From an uncultured Eubacteriales bacterium (GTDB lineage Bacteria; Bacillota_I; Bacilli_A; RF39; UBA660), in the NCBI GenBank assembly GCA_900320735.1, contig ONTJ01000030.1, positions 1 through 45,350 on the forward strand: a stretch of 45,350 bases of DNA, in the 5' to 3' direction. The notes beneath the pieces were generated by a model that had not been told where the DNA came from, searched no databases, and saw only the letters and a list, made by a program, of their open reading frames with translations. The translations under genes and the position numbers were made by a program. Below are positions 16,984-24,600 of the stretch, one piece after another; positions within the stretch are counted from its first letter, which is position 1, and each line of letters begins with the position of its first letter.

Positions 16984-17433
16984 ATGTATGAAGAATTATA
17001 TAAAAGGGTAAATAGCTTTTTAAAAAAATATCCATTTACGATAGCATTTAGAGTAGGTCAACATCTAAAAGTATTAGATAAACATTTAAATTTAGGTGAA
17101 GAAGTAATTTATATTTTTCCAGCTCAAAAAAATTATAATGTATTCGATATATTCTCAACTTGTGTAATAGCGTTTACTAATAAAAGAATAATAATTGCAC
17201 AAAAGAAAGTTATTCCTGGGTATAGGCTTATATCTATTACACCAGATTTATTCAATGACTTTCAAGTGTATAAGGGAATTATATTTGGAAAATTACATAT
17301 TGATACAGTAAAAGAAGTAGTTCAATTGTCTGATTTAGATCCAAGAAGTTTAAGAGAAATTGAAACTAACTTATCAGATTACTTATTAAGAGAAAAGCCA
17401 AAAATAATGAAGACACAAAAAGGAACAAGGTAA
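16984..17433 (+). CDS. Bacterial PH-domain protein
   Basis: This 149-residue protein has the bacterial pleckstrin-homology-like pattern: LNLGEEVIYIFPAQKN, then FSTCVIAFTNKRIIIAQKK and later YKGIIFGKLHIDTV, where FTNKRIII is the typical strand. Such domains are found in small cytoplasmic or membrane-peripheral proteins of uncertain role. There is no membrane segment. A weak hairpin follows, then the tRNA genes. Confidence 0.75.
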   Translation: MYEELYKRVNSFLKKYPFTIAFRVGQHLKVLDKHLNLGEEVIYIFPAQKNYNVFDIFSTCVIAFTNKRIIIAQKKVIPGYRLISITPDLFNDFQVYKGIIFGKLHIDTVKEVVQLSDLDPRSLREIETNLSDYLLREKPKIMKTQKGTR

Positions 17434-17447
17434 TAAACTTGTTTTTT
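17424..17447 (+). terminator. Weak intrinsic terminator
   Basis: AACAAG (17424-17429) and CTTGTT (17438-17443) form a short stem with the TAA stop in the loop, followed by T's. Confidence 0.6.
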
Positions 17448-17459
17448 TTAAATATAATA

Positions 17460-17488
17460 TTGTAAAAGTATATTTTTTTTGTTATAAT
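17460..17488 (+). promoter_or_regulatory. Promoter of the tRNA-Cys/tRNA-Gly unit
   Basis: TTGTAA (17460-17465), 17 bases, TATAAT (17483-17488), 12 bases before tRNA-Cys. Confidence 0.75.
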
Positions 17489-17500
17489 TAACTTGCACAT

Positions 17501-17574
17501 GGGTCTATAGCCAAGTGGTAAGGCACGGGACTGCAACTCCCTGATCGTTGGTTCAAATCCGACTAGGCCCTCCA
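17501..17574 (+). tRNA. tRNA-Cys (anticodon GCA)
   Basis: GGGTCTA (17501-17507) pairs with TAGGCCC (17564-17570) with one G-U pair. Anticodon GCA is at 17533-17535 in loop CTGCAAC. The T-loop is GTTCAAATC and CCA is encoded at the end. The outermost anticodon-stem pair (17526 with 17542) is a C-U mismatch, while the other four pair well. Confidence 0.95.
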
Positions 17575-17575
17575 T

Positions 17576-17650
17576 GCAGATGTAGTACAACGGTTAGTAC
17601 GAGGCCTTGCCAAGGCTTAGACGGCGGTTCGATTCCGCTCATCTGCTCCA
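17576..17650 (+). tRNA. tRNA-Gly (anticodon GCC)
   Basis: GCAGATG (17576-17582) pairs perfectly with CATCTGC (17640-17646). Anticodon GCC is at 17609-17611 in loop TTGCCAA. The T-loop is GTTCGATTC and CCA is encoded. It starts one base after tRNA-Cys, so both come from one transcript. Confidence 0.96.
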
Positions 17651-17660
17651 TATTGATATT

Positions 17661-17688
17661 AAACTCGAACTTTAGGTTCGAGTTTTTA
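17661..17688 (+). terminator. Intrinsic terminator of the tRNA unit
   Basis: A 10-bp perfect stem, AAACTCGAAC (17661-17670) with GTTCGAGTTT (17676-17685), followed by T's. Its 3' half matches the sequence at the window start. Confidence 0.95.
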
Positions 17689-17765
17689 ATTGTTTTAACT
17701 GAAACAAAAATTTTATTTTAGGATTATTATATTTTTGATATAATTATATTATGGTGATAATGAAA

Positions 17766-18272
17766 ATGAAAAAGAAGAAATATATTTTTATCTTGACATT
17801 GATAATATTAATATTATTATATAGATTTATAATGATGAACAAAGATTATCATAAATTGGATTACTTATATGATAATTTATTAAAAGAAAATCAAGTATAT
17901 AATAAATACATATATAATGAATATAAAGATCATGTAACAATAACGTTTTATGAAGGGAGAGAAGAGGTCGTAGTTATACCAGAATATATAAATGGCAAGA
18001 AAGTTTATAGCATAGATGATTCTGCATTTTATGGTAATGACAAAATAAAAAAAGTCATAATACCAAAGTATGTTATTAGAATAGGGCATCAGGCATTTAT
18101 TGGTAGTAATAATTTGAAAGAGGTTGTCTTGTCAGATAATATAATTGATATAGGTGATTTTGCATTTGATGTATGTCCTAAATTGGAAAAGATAATTGTT
18201 AAGAAAAATTCAAAATCGGATAAATCATTGGAGTATACTAAATTTTATAAATATGTTTTTTATTCAAATTGA
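17766..18272 (+). CDS. BspA-type leucine-rich-repeat protein with membrane anchor
   Basis: I choose ATG 17766 (168 residues): GGTGAT at 17753-17758 is well spaced for it, while ATG 17751 lies at the expected transcription start of a TATAAT at 17739-17744. A lysine-rich N-terminus and one hydrophobic segment act as a membrane anchor or uncleaved signal. The outer domain has BspA-like (LRR_5) repeats: VVIPEYINGKKVYSIDDSAF, KKVIIPKYVIRIGHQAF and KEVVLSDNIIDIGDFAF. These short repeats form surface-exposed binding solenoids; with only about three repeats this is a small member. Confidence 0.85.
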   Translation: MKKKKYIFILTLIILILLYRFIMMNKDYHKLDYLYDNLLKENQVYNKYIYNEYKDHVTITFYEGREEVVVIPEYINGKKVYSIDDSAFYGNDKIKKVIIPKYVIRIGHQAFIGSNNLKEVVLSDNIIDIGDFAFDVCPKLEKIIVKKNSKSDKSLEYTKFYKYVFYSN

Positions 18273-18293
18273 TTGTGTATTACTATATTAAAT

Positions 18294-18322
18294 TTGACTT
18301 ATAACTAAAATATTGTTACAAT
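18294..18322 (+). promoter_or_regulatory. Sigma-A-type promoter for the HExxH protein
   Basis: TTGACT (18294-18299), 17 bases, TACAAT (18317-18322), 30 bases before the GTG start. Confidence 0.75.
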
Positions 18323-18351
18323 ATGTGCTAATAAAAAAGGGGTGGTATACT

Positions 18352-19236
18352 GTGGAAAATTTCAACTATATATTAAATGATGAGTCTAATAATGACAAGT
18401 TACTTGTTAAAGAAATGAGTATATATATTAAACACCATAAAAATAAAAAATTGCCGATAAATAGAAATTTTGTTAAAGATATAATTAATATTGTACTAGA
18501 AAATAGTGAGATTGATTATAATATGGTGAAGTTTATTGATGAAAAAGATGAGATAGCTTATTGGGATAATTATAATAAGTCACTTTTCTTTAATATAACT
18601 GAGATATTAAAGGAAGCTAAAAGAACGAAAAGTGAGATTTTGAATTCTAATATTGGGGATAATAATATTTTTATGTATTATGATATATTAGTGACTATAA
18701 TTCACGAACTTACTCATGCAAGACAGGAGTACGTCAGAAATATTGAAAAAAATAATATATACAATACTGGTTATGCATTAATAGATAAAAATTATGATGA
18801 GTATGTCGAACATCATGATGAAATTTTGGTAGAGCGCTATGCAAATTTAAGGGGACACTTATTGGCATATCAAGTGTTAACATATGTTTATCCATATAAG
18901 CAAATTAAAGATTTTAGGAATCTTATTTGTGGATACTTACTTTATGGATATAAGGTAAATACAAATGGTAATATTGTTTTTGCGGGAGAAGAGTATACAT
19001 TATATAATGATTGTGAAATAATATCTGCAATTGATGGTTATAATGAAATTATGGAAAAAAATTTATTGCCCAAGGTTACTATTGATTTGATAAATGACAT
19101 GTCTTTATATGATAGATTATATTTAGGTCTTTCTATAAGTACATATGAATATCATGAATTAAGGTTTTTATGTGAAGATATGGCATCTGGAATAAAAAAT
19201 GATAATGACGTTAAAAAATTAGTTAATGAAATATGA
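18352..19236 (+). CDS. Putative zinc metallopeptidase (HExxH)
   Basis: I start this at GTG 18352 (294 residues) because AAGGGGTGG lies about 7 bases upstream; upstream in-frame codons overlap the promoter. The zinc-binding motif HELTH is at 118-122 (IIHELTHARQ). EILVERYANLRGH about 35 residues later may supply the third ligand (about E157 or E161), a gluzincin-like layout. There is no signal peptide, so it is probably cytoplasmic. I do not recognise the family beyond that, and the substrate is unknown. The second half has hydrophobic and Tyr-rich helices. Confidence 0.7.
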   Translation: MENFNYILNDESNNDKLLVKEMSIYIKHHKNKKLPINRNFVKDIINIVLENSEIDYNMVKFIDEKDEIAYWDNYNKSLFFNITEILKEAKRTKSEILNSNIGDNNIFMYYDILVTIIHELTHARQEYVRNIEKNNIYNTGYALIDKNYDEYVEHHDEILVERYANLRGHLLAYQVLTYVYPYKQIKDFRNLICGYLLYGYKVNTNGNIVFAGEEYTLYNDCEIISAIDGYNEIMEKNLLPKVTIDLINDMSLYDRLYLGLSISTYEYHELRFLCEDMASGIKNDNDVKKLVNEI

Positions 19237-19240
19237 CTAT

Positions 19241-19275
19241 AAAAAGAATTATTGTCAAAATAATTCTTTTTATAT
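19241..19275 (+). terminator. Intrinsic terminator
   Basis: A perfect 13-bp stem, 19241-19253 with 19259-19271, followed by a T-rich stretch. Confidence 0.85.
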
Positions 19276-19330
19276 TTTAAAAAATATAAATATATGGTAT
19301 ACTTGTTTTGTATTTATAATAGGTGGTCAA

Positions 19331-19960
19331 ATGAAAGAAGTAAAAAAGAGTGATTTAAATAATAATAAACTAAGTAGGTGGGAGAAATTTTGCTTTTTTA
19401 GTATGATTGTTATTTTGGCCGGAATTATAGGCTGGATATATGAATTTGTTTTTTACTACTTTAATGGAAATATGACACAATTTTATATGCAAGGTGGTAA
19501 TTTTTTACCTTGGATAAATATATATGCTATAGGTGCTATTATGATTGTTCTTTTAACATACAAGATAAAAAAATATCCATTATTAGTGTTTTTTGTTTCC
19601 TTTATTTCTACAGGTATACTTGAATATTTCTCAGGCCTTTTGATATATAAAATATTTGATGGCGCAAGATATTGGAATTATAATACAGAAATATTAAATT
19701 TTGGTAATATAGATGGTTTTGTGTGTCTACGAAGTGTATTGTCATTTGGATTATCAGCATTACTGCTTATGTATATAATTTTGCCTTTTTGTATAAATTT
19801 AATCAAAAAAGCAAATAAGAAAAAAATATTGATTATATGTATTGTGCTTTTGAGCATTATACTTATAGATGAATTATATAATTTAGTGATATGTAAAATA
19901 TTTGATTTGCCAAGTGCAATTGATTTTTATAGATCACTTGGTTTTCAATATGTTAAATAA
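19331..19960 (+). CDS. Multi-pass membrane protein, ABC-transporter-permease-like (DUF1113 type)
   Basis: I start this at ATG 19331 (209 residues), with AGGTGG just upstream; the longer in-frame reading runs through a terminator and promoter. It has five or so membrane segments and the pattern of the putative ABC transporter permease family (PF06541): a first helix ending GWIYEFVFYYFNG, then GNFLPWINIYAIGA and GILEYFSGLLIYKIFDGARYWNY. Despite the family name, no partner ATPase is adjacent and transport is unproven. A flippase-like gene follows after 17 bases. Confidence 0.8.
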   Translation: MKEVKKSDLNNNKLSRWEKFCFFSMIVILAGIIGWIYEFVFYYFNGNMTQFYMQGGNFLPWINIYAIGAIMIVLLTYKIKKYPLLVFFVSFISTGILEYFSGLLIYKIFDGARYWNYNTEILNFGNIDGFVCLRSVLSFGLSALLLMYIILPFCINLIKKANKKKILIICIVLLSIILIDELYNLVICKIFDLPSAIDFYRSLGFQYVK

Positions 19961-19977
19961 AGTATAGGAGTGAATTT

Positions 19978-21012
19978 ATGAAAAACAAAAAAAGAATACT
20001 ATCAACAGTTATATTTATCTTACTTATATTGCTTGCATATGCGTTTGTATTCAAAGGATATTCTATTTCTAAATTCATAGAGACATTAAAAAATTGTAAG
20101 CCTATATATCTATCATTAGCAGTTTTATGTGTCTGCTTATGGGTGTTTTTTGAAGCACTATTTTTTAAGGTTATATATAAAAAATTAGGATATAAAATTA
20201 GTCTTTTTAATGCAATAGGTTATGTATTTACTGAAACATATTTTAGTGCAATTACACCTAGTAGTACAGGTGGTCAACCGGTTCAAATGATTGAAATGAG
20301 TAAAGATGAAATACCATATAGGACTAGTAGTATTGTTGTTTTAGTTAATACAATGTTTTATAAATTGTCACTACTTCTCATAATAATTATAGGATTTATG
20401 ATTTATCATAATGAGATAGCTACTTTTAGCCCATTATTCAGAGCAATGTCTATATATGGTTTTATAATTACAACTATAATAGTTTGTTTCTTTTTGCTAT
20501 TAATATTTTCTGAAAAAACTATTAATAAAATATTAAAATTTTTGGTTAGTATAATAACTAGGGTAAAAAAAACGGATGAGAATATAGAAAAAGAAGATAG
20601 AATTAATAATGTTTTATGTGATTATAAAGAAGCTGCAAAATATATACGAAACAATCCAAAAGTATTACTTAATACATTTTTAATTATCTTTATGCAAAGA
20701 TTAAGTATGCTTATGGTAAATTATTTTGTGTATAAGTCATTTAATATAAATGATATTTCAGCATTATATGCAATTACTATAAATGCCTTCTTAATGATAT
20801 CAGTTGATTTCATGCCTTTACCTGGAGGAGTTTTAATTAGTGAGGCATTATTATTAGAAGTTAATAAAAAATTACATATTTTAAGTATGTCAAAGGGTAT
20901 AACTCTTGTATTTAGAAATATAAGTTTTTATTTTTTAGTAATTGTGTCATTAATAGGCTATTTGATATTCCATTTTGGAAAGCGAAAAAAAGCAATTAAA
21001 ATTCATGAATAA
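19978..21012 (+). CDS. Second flippase-like (UPF0104) membrane protein
   Basis: This 344-residue protein has about eight hydrophobic segments and the same two signature loops as the protein at 5246-6250: SAITPSSTGGQPVQMIEM and MPLPGGVLISEALLL. The second loop lacks the GTGG of the first paralogue, so the substrate may differ. Family members are linked to lipid or glycolipid flipping. AGGAGTG precedes the ATG. Its terminator uses the last codons. Confidence 0.88.
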   Translation: MKNKKRILSTVIFILLILLAYAFVFKGYSISKFIETLKNCKPIYLSLAVLCVCLWVFFEALFFKVIYKKLGYKISLFNAIGYVFTETYFSAITPSSTGGQPVQMIEMSKDEIPYRTSSIVVLVNTMFYKLSLLLIIIIGFMIYHNEIATFSPLFRAMSIYGFIITTIIVCFFLLLIFSEKTINKILKFLVSIITRVKKTDENIEKEDRINNVLCDYKEAAKYIRNNPKVLLNTFLIIFMQRLSMLMVNYFVYKSFNINDISALYAITINAFLMISVDFMPLPGGVLISEALLLEVNKKLHILSMSKGITLVFRNISFYFLVIVSLIGYLIFHFGKRKKAIKIHE

Positions 21013-21026
21013 TGAATTTTTTTTAT
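20998..21026 (+). terminator. Intrinsic terminator overlapping a stop codon
   Basis: AAAATTCAT (20998-21006) and ATGAATTTT (21012-21020) pair around GAATA. The TAA stop (21010-21012) is inside the hairpin. Confidence 0.85.
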
Positions 21027-21046
21027 TTTATAAAATATAATTAATT

Positions 21047-21574
21047 ATGAAAAAAGTAAAAATATTAATTATAATAATTTTGTTTATAATATCTTCTGCT
21101 GTACATTTTGTATATAATTTTTTTCCAGGATTTATTACCAGTATATTTTTTCCTGTTAATGAAAGTATTTTTGAACATATGAAAATCATATATACTAGTA
21201 TTATGTTGTCGAGTATTATTGAATATTTTATATATAAATATAAAAATATAAGAGTAAATAATTTTATATTGAGTATTCCAATAGTAAGTATAATTGGGAT
21301 AGTTGTATATTTAATTATATATTTAACAATAGATAAATTTATTAGCCATAATTTATTTATTTCAATTCTACTTTTATATTTGGTATTTATATTTTGTGAA
21401 TATATTAGTTATAAAATATTGAATTATCCTAAAATAAATAATTCAAATAAAATAGGACTCATATTAATAATATTAAGTTATTTTATATTTTGGTATTTTA
21501 CTTATTATCCGGAAAAAAACTATATATTTTTAGATACTACAACAAATTCATATTCATTAAAAAAACTATACTAA
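21047..21574 (+). CDS. DUF6512-like membrane protein
   Basis: This 175-residue protein has five hydrophobic segments. The motif PVNESIFEHMK near residues 36-46 resembles the conserved NESxWEHxK loop of DUF6512 proteins; function is unknown. I see no ribosome binding site. A TATAAT at 21036-21041 would start transcription almost on the ATG at 21047, so it may be leaderless. It converges on the - strand lipoprotein gene with a shared terminator. Confidence 0.7.
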   Translation: MKKVKILIIIILFIISSAVHFVYNFFPGFITSIFFPVNESIFEHMKIIYTSIMLSSIIEYFIYKYKNIRVNNFILSIPIVSIIGIVVYLIIYLTIDKFISHNLFISILLLYLVFIFCEYISYKILNYPKINNSNKIGLILIILSYFIFWYFTYYPEKNYIFLDTTTNSYSLKKLY

Positions 21575-21590
21575 TTTAGTATAGTTTTAT
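21561..21590. terminator. Bidirectional terminator between convergent genes
   Basis: AAAACTATACT (21562-21572) pairs with AGTATAGTTTT (21578-21588). A- and T-tracts on each side serve both strands, and both stop codons fall in or beside the hairpin. Confidence 0.9.
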
Positions 21591-22051
21591 TTACAAGTTG
21601 CGCCTAAAGATTCATATATCTTTTTAGCACCATCTAGTGTAATTTTATTGCTTTTATTAACATAACTTTTCATTGAAGCATTATCTCTTACAAATTTAGA
21701 TAAGTCCATTTTGTTATAATCAATTGTAACTTCAGATGTAACTTTATCATCTTCTTTTTTTACATTGAAAGTATAACCACCATATGCTTTACCAGCTTTA
21801 GTATATTGAGATTTTAATATGTTTTCAAAGTATGAAAGTATTGTATTATTCTTACTAGTTACAACTTCTTTAGTTTTAACGCTATCAACAATTCCATTAG
21901 TTGAATATATATTATATACTGATTCAAGTTTATAACCGCTCGCACTTTGATCACTATCAAGTGTACACTTAGTTGTTAATTTCTTACTACCACAACCTGA
22001 TAATAATAATATACTTATCGAAATAAATATAATTTTAGCTAATCTTTTCAT
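21587..22051 (-). CDS. Predicted lipoprotein, DUF1307/YehR-like
   Basis: The 154-residue product has a lipoprotein signal (MKRLAKIIFISISILLLSGC) with the lipidated Cys at residue 20. The mature part has two further Cys, one near each end. The pattern GGYTFNVKKEDDKVTSEVTI followed by DYNKMDLSKF resembles YehR/DUF1307 lipoproteins, whose role is unknown. AAGGAGA precedes the start on the - strand. It is divergent from spoIIAA, with 135 bases between them that hold a Spo0A box. Confidence 0.75.
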   Translation of the reverse strand: MKRLAKIIFISISILLLSGCGSKKLTTKCTLDSDQSASGYKLESVYNIYSTNGIVDSVKTKEVVTSKNNTILSYFENILKSQYTKAGKAYGGYTFNVKKEDDKVTSEVTIDYNKMDLSKFVRDNASMKSYVNKSNKITLDGAKKIYESLGATCK

Positions 22052-22085
22052 GTTATTCTCCTTTCATATAAATTATACTCCAAAA

Positions 22086-22093
22086 TTGTCGAA
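22086..22093 (+). promoter_or_regulatory. Spo0A box upstream of spoIIAA
   Basis: TTGTCGAA is an exact Spo0A box, 93 bases before the spoIIAA start in the divergent intergenic region. In B. subtilis the spoIIA operon is activated by phosphorylated Spo0A with sigma-H; I could not find a clear sigma-H promoter here. Confidence 0.65.
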
Positions 22094-22186
22094 AATAAAA
22101 GTGCTGATTAAAAAATATGACATGTTTTGTCTAATGTATTTTATTTAAAAATAATTGTGATTTAATATAAGATTAGGAGGCATAAT

Positions 22187-22501
22187 ATGATAGATTATAA
22201 TATTGAATTTACAAAAGGAGTATTATTTATTAGACTTTTTGGCACTCTAAGTAAACTTAATTGCAATGATATCGAATTTGATTTGGTTGAGATTATAAAA
22301 GATGGTGGAATTAAATACCTAGTTTTTAATATTGAAGATTTAAAAATCGATGGGGATGTTTCTTTATTTCATGACTGCTGTGAAATTGTAAAGGAAAATG
22401 GTGGAAGAATGCTTTTATGTACTAATAAAGATAATTATATAGATGATTTTGAATTAATTGATGATGAATTATCTGCATTTAAGGTGTTTAGCGTATGTTA
22501 G
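22187..22501 (+). CDS. spoIIAA: Anti-sigma-factor antagonist SpoIIAA-like STAS protein
   Basis: This 104-residue STAS-domain protein lies directly before a sigma-F-like gene and upstream of spoVA genes, as in the classic spoIIA-spoVA order. In B. subtilis, SpoIIAA binds the anti-sigma factor SpoIIAB and frees sigma-F; its Ser in DSSG is the phosphorylation switch. Here the matching region is NIEDLKIDGDVSLF (48-61): the core strand NIEDL is kept but DSSG is not, and an Asp lies where one alignment puts the Ser. GGR at 72-74 matches the later GGE. It overlaps the next gene by 7 bases. Identity rests on context plus fold pattern. Confidence 0.8.
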   Translation: MIDYNIEFTKGVLFIRLFGTLSKLNCNDIEFDLVEIIKDGGIKYLVFNIEDLKIDGDVSLFHDCCEIVKENGGRMLLCTNKDNYIDDFELIDDELSAFKVFSVC

Positions 22502-23118
22502 AAATTTCAAATGAAATGTATAATTTACTTTTAAAAAAAGTAAATTTCATCGCTTCAAAATACAGTGGTCATTATAATAAAGAAGATTTAATTCAAGCAG
22601 GTATGCTTGGAGTAGTTAAGGCAAGAGATAAATTTGATGAAAAATTGGGTGTTAAATTTTCTACTTTTTGTGAACTTTATATAAAAGGGGAAATATTAGA
22701 TTTTATTAGAAAAGATAAAAATATAAGAGTAAGCAGAGATTTTATAAAATTAAAAAAGAAGGTAGATTATGTTAATGAGAATAGTAAGAATAAATTATCT
22801 ATAGACCAATTATCTACTATTTTGAATGAAGATCAAAGCAAGATACTTGAGGTTCTTACTTTTGATCAAAATGTAAGTAGTATAGATGAAAAAGGATTGT
22901 CTATAGCAGAAAAAGAAAAGATTGATTTAATTGATTATATTTCTTTGAAAGATGCATTTAACGAATTAGACGATGAAGAGAAGAGATTAATTGAAGAAAG
23001 ATATTACTATGGTAAAACTCAAAGTGAGATTGCAAAAAATATGAATATATCACAAGTTAAGGTATATAGGTTAGAAAGAAAAATATTAGATAAATTGGGT
23101 AATAAATTAGCGTCATAG
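22495..23118 (+). CDS. sigF: Forespore-type sigma factor, SigF-like
   Basis: This 207-residue sigma-70-family protein is shorter than B. subtilis SigF (255). Region 2 is clear at about 31-82: EDLIQAGMLGVVKARDKFD, then VKFSTF, IKGEILDFIRKD and RVSRD. Region 4 is at about 156-203: ELDDEEKRLIEERYYYGKTQ, then SEIAKNMNISQVKVYRLERK. These match SigF/SigG rather than the housekeeping factor. The linker and region 3 are reduced. Translation is coupled to spoIIAA by overlap. No anti-sigma gene lies between them. It is followed by a terminator, which separates it from spoVAC. Confidence 0.9.
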   Translation: MLEISNEMYNLLLKKVNFIASKYSGHYNKEDLIQAGMLGVVKARDKFDEKLGVKFSTFCELYIKGEILDFIRKDKNIRVSRDFIKLKKKVDYVNENSKNKLSIDQLSTILNEDQSKILEVLTFDQNVSSIDEKGLSIAEKEKIDLIDYISLKDAFNELDDEEKRLIEERYYYGKTQSEIAKNMNISQVKVYRLERKILDKLGNKLAS

Positions 23119-23130
23119 CTAATTTTTTTT
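23104..23130 (+). terminator. Intrinsic terminator of the spoIIA-like operon
   Basis: AAATTAGC (23104-23111) pairs with GCTAATTT (23118-23125), followed by T's; the TAG stop of sigF overlaps the loop. It suggests the spoVA genes downstream have their own promoter. Confidence 0.88.
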
Positions 23131-23175
23131 GTATAAAAAAATAATTCATGTAAATAATAAGAAAAGGTGATATAT

Positions 23176-23616
23176 ATGGAAAAAAGTAAATATGATGAAT
23201 TAATAAAAAAACATTCCCCTAAAGAAAATAAATTTAAAAATATGATAATTTCATTTATAGTAGGAGGATTAGTAGGGTTAATAGGCCAATGCCTTATAAC
23301 TTTTTATTCTAGTTTTAATGGTATCAGTAAAGATGAAGCAGCTAGCTTGATGATGGTGACAATAATATTTTTATCTTGTTTATTTACATCACTTGGTTTT
23401 TTTGATAATTGGGTATCAAAGTCGGGTGCAGGATTATTTGTTCCAATATCTGGGTTTGCACATGCTACCACATCTGCAGCACTTGAATATAAAAAAGAAG
23501 GTTATGTATTTGGAATTGGGTCAAATATATTTAAATTATCAGGCAGTGTAATACTATATGGTGTAATATCTGCATATGTATTTGGAATAATTAGGTTTGT
23601 GTTTTTTGGAGGGTAG
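23176..23616 (+). CDS. spoVAC: Stage V sporulation protein AC
   Basis: I start this at ATG 23176 (146 residues) with AAAGGTGAT upstream; the in-frame GTG at 23167 is part of that site. It is a membrane protein with SpoVAC features: a short polar N-terminus with HSPKENKFKN, then SFIVGGLVGLIGQCLI, FDNWVSKSGAGLFVPISGFA and AALEYKKEGYVFGIGSNIFKLSG. SpoVAC forms part of the spore inner-membrane channel that moves dipicolinic acid into the forespore and out at germination. It heads the spoVAC-AD-AE unit. Confidence 0.95.
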   Translation: MEKSKYDELIKKHSPKENKFKNMIISFIVGGLVGLIGQCLITFYSSFNGISKDEAASLMMVTIIFLSCLFTSLGFFDNWVSKSGAGLFVPISGFAHATTSAALEYKKEGYVFGIGSNIFKLSGSVILYGVISAYVFGIIRFVFFGG

Positions 23617-23619
23617 ATT

Positions 23620-24600
23620 ATGAATATAAAATTTAATAATGTATATGTTGAAGATGTTTCAACAGTAGCGGGACCTTTTGTTAAAAATGGACCATTTAAA
23701 TATGATAGTATATTTGAAGATTTTTATGATGGAGAAGATACATATGAAAAATGTGAAATAAAAGAACTTATTAAATCAATAAATATATTACTTAATAAAA
23801 CTAATAAGAAACAAGAAGATATATCGTTTGGTATATCTAGTGATTTAATGAATCAAATCACTATATCAAATTATGCATATTCAAAATTTGATATTCCATT
23901 TATGGGAATATACAATGCATGTGCATCACTTTGTGAAGAAATATTAATTGCAAGTAGTATGCTTGATAGAAGTAAAGATAAATGCGCGATATGTAGTATA
24001 TCATCACATAATATGACATCAGAAAGACAATATAGAAATCCTACTGAATATGGTTCACCAAAACCAAAAACTACAACTTTTACTACAACAGGTGCTGCAG
24101 CAATTATGCTTACTAATAAAAAAACAAATATAAAAGTACAAAGTGCAACTGTTGGTAAAGTAATTGATATGGGAATTAAAGATGTATTTGATATGGGAAG
24201 TGTAATGACTCCATCTGCTGCTTATACTTTAAATAAACATCTAAAAGATACCAATACAAAAGTAGAAGATTATGATCTTATTTTAACTGGAGATTTAGGA
24301 AAATATGGTAAAAAATTATTTATAGATTATGTGAAAGAAGAATATAAAATTAATTTAGGTGATAATTATGATGATTCAGCAACAATGATATATGATTACA
24401 GTAATAATGTGTATGCCGGTGGATCAGGTCCATCATGTCTTGCACTTGTAACTTATTCACACATAATACCAAAATTAAAAAACAAAGAGATAAAAAAAGT
24501 ATTATTAATTGCAACAGGTGCACTAATGAGTACTACTACAGTAAATCAAAAAATGAGTATACCAAGTGTATCGCATGCAATAGTTTTGGAGGCGATCTAA
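23620..24600 (+). CDS. spoVAD: Stage V sporulation protein AD
   Basis: This 326-residue protein (338 in B. subtilis) has a thiolase-like fold and in Bacillus binds dipicolinic acid. Family marks include STVAGPFVKNGPF, a central YNACASLCEEILIAS, SSHNMTSERQYRNPTEYG, TTTGAAAIM, DMGSVMTPSAAYTL and a late GGSGPSCLALV. It works with SpoVAC and SpoVAE in spore dipicolinate transport. GGAGGGTAG precedes the ATG, three bases after spoVAC. Its stop shares one base with the spoVAE start. Confidence 0.96.
   Translation: MNIKFNNVYVEDVSTVAGPFVKNGPFKYDSIFEDFYDGEDTYEKCEIKELIKSINILLNKTNKKQEDISFGISSDLMNQITISNYAYSKFDIPFMGIYNACASLCEEILIASSMLDRSKDKCAICSISSHNMTSERQYRNPTEYGSPKPKTTTFTTTGAAAIMLTNKKTNIKVQSATVGKVIDMGIKDVFDMGSVMTPSAAYTLNKHLKDTNTKVEDYDLILTGDLGKYGKKLFIDYVKEEYKINLGDNYDDSATMIYDYSNNVYAGGSGPSCLALVTYSHIIPKLKNKEIKKVLLIATGALMSTTTVNQKMSIPSVSHAIVLEAI

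Noticed and set aside
23131-23175. Possible sigma-F or sigma-G promoter before spoVAC (GTATA at 23131-23135)
   Set aside because: No matching -10 at the right spacing; GTATA alone is too common in this AT-rich sequence.
24435-24599. Longer reading of spoVAE beginning inside spoVAD
   Set aside because: The extra N-terminus is frame-shifted spoVAD sequence; ATG 24600 has GGAGG and begins at the known SpoVAE start.
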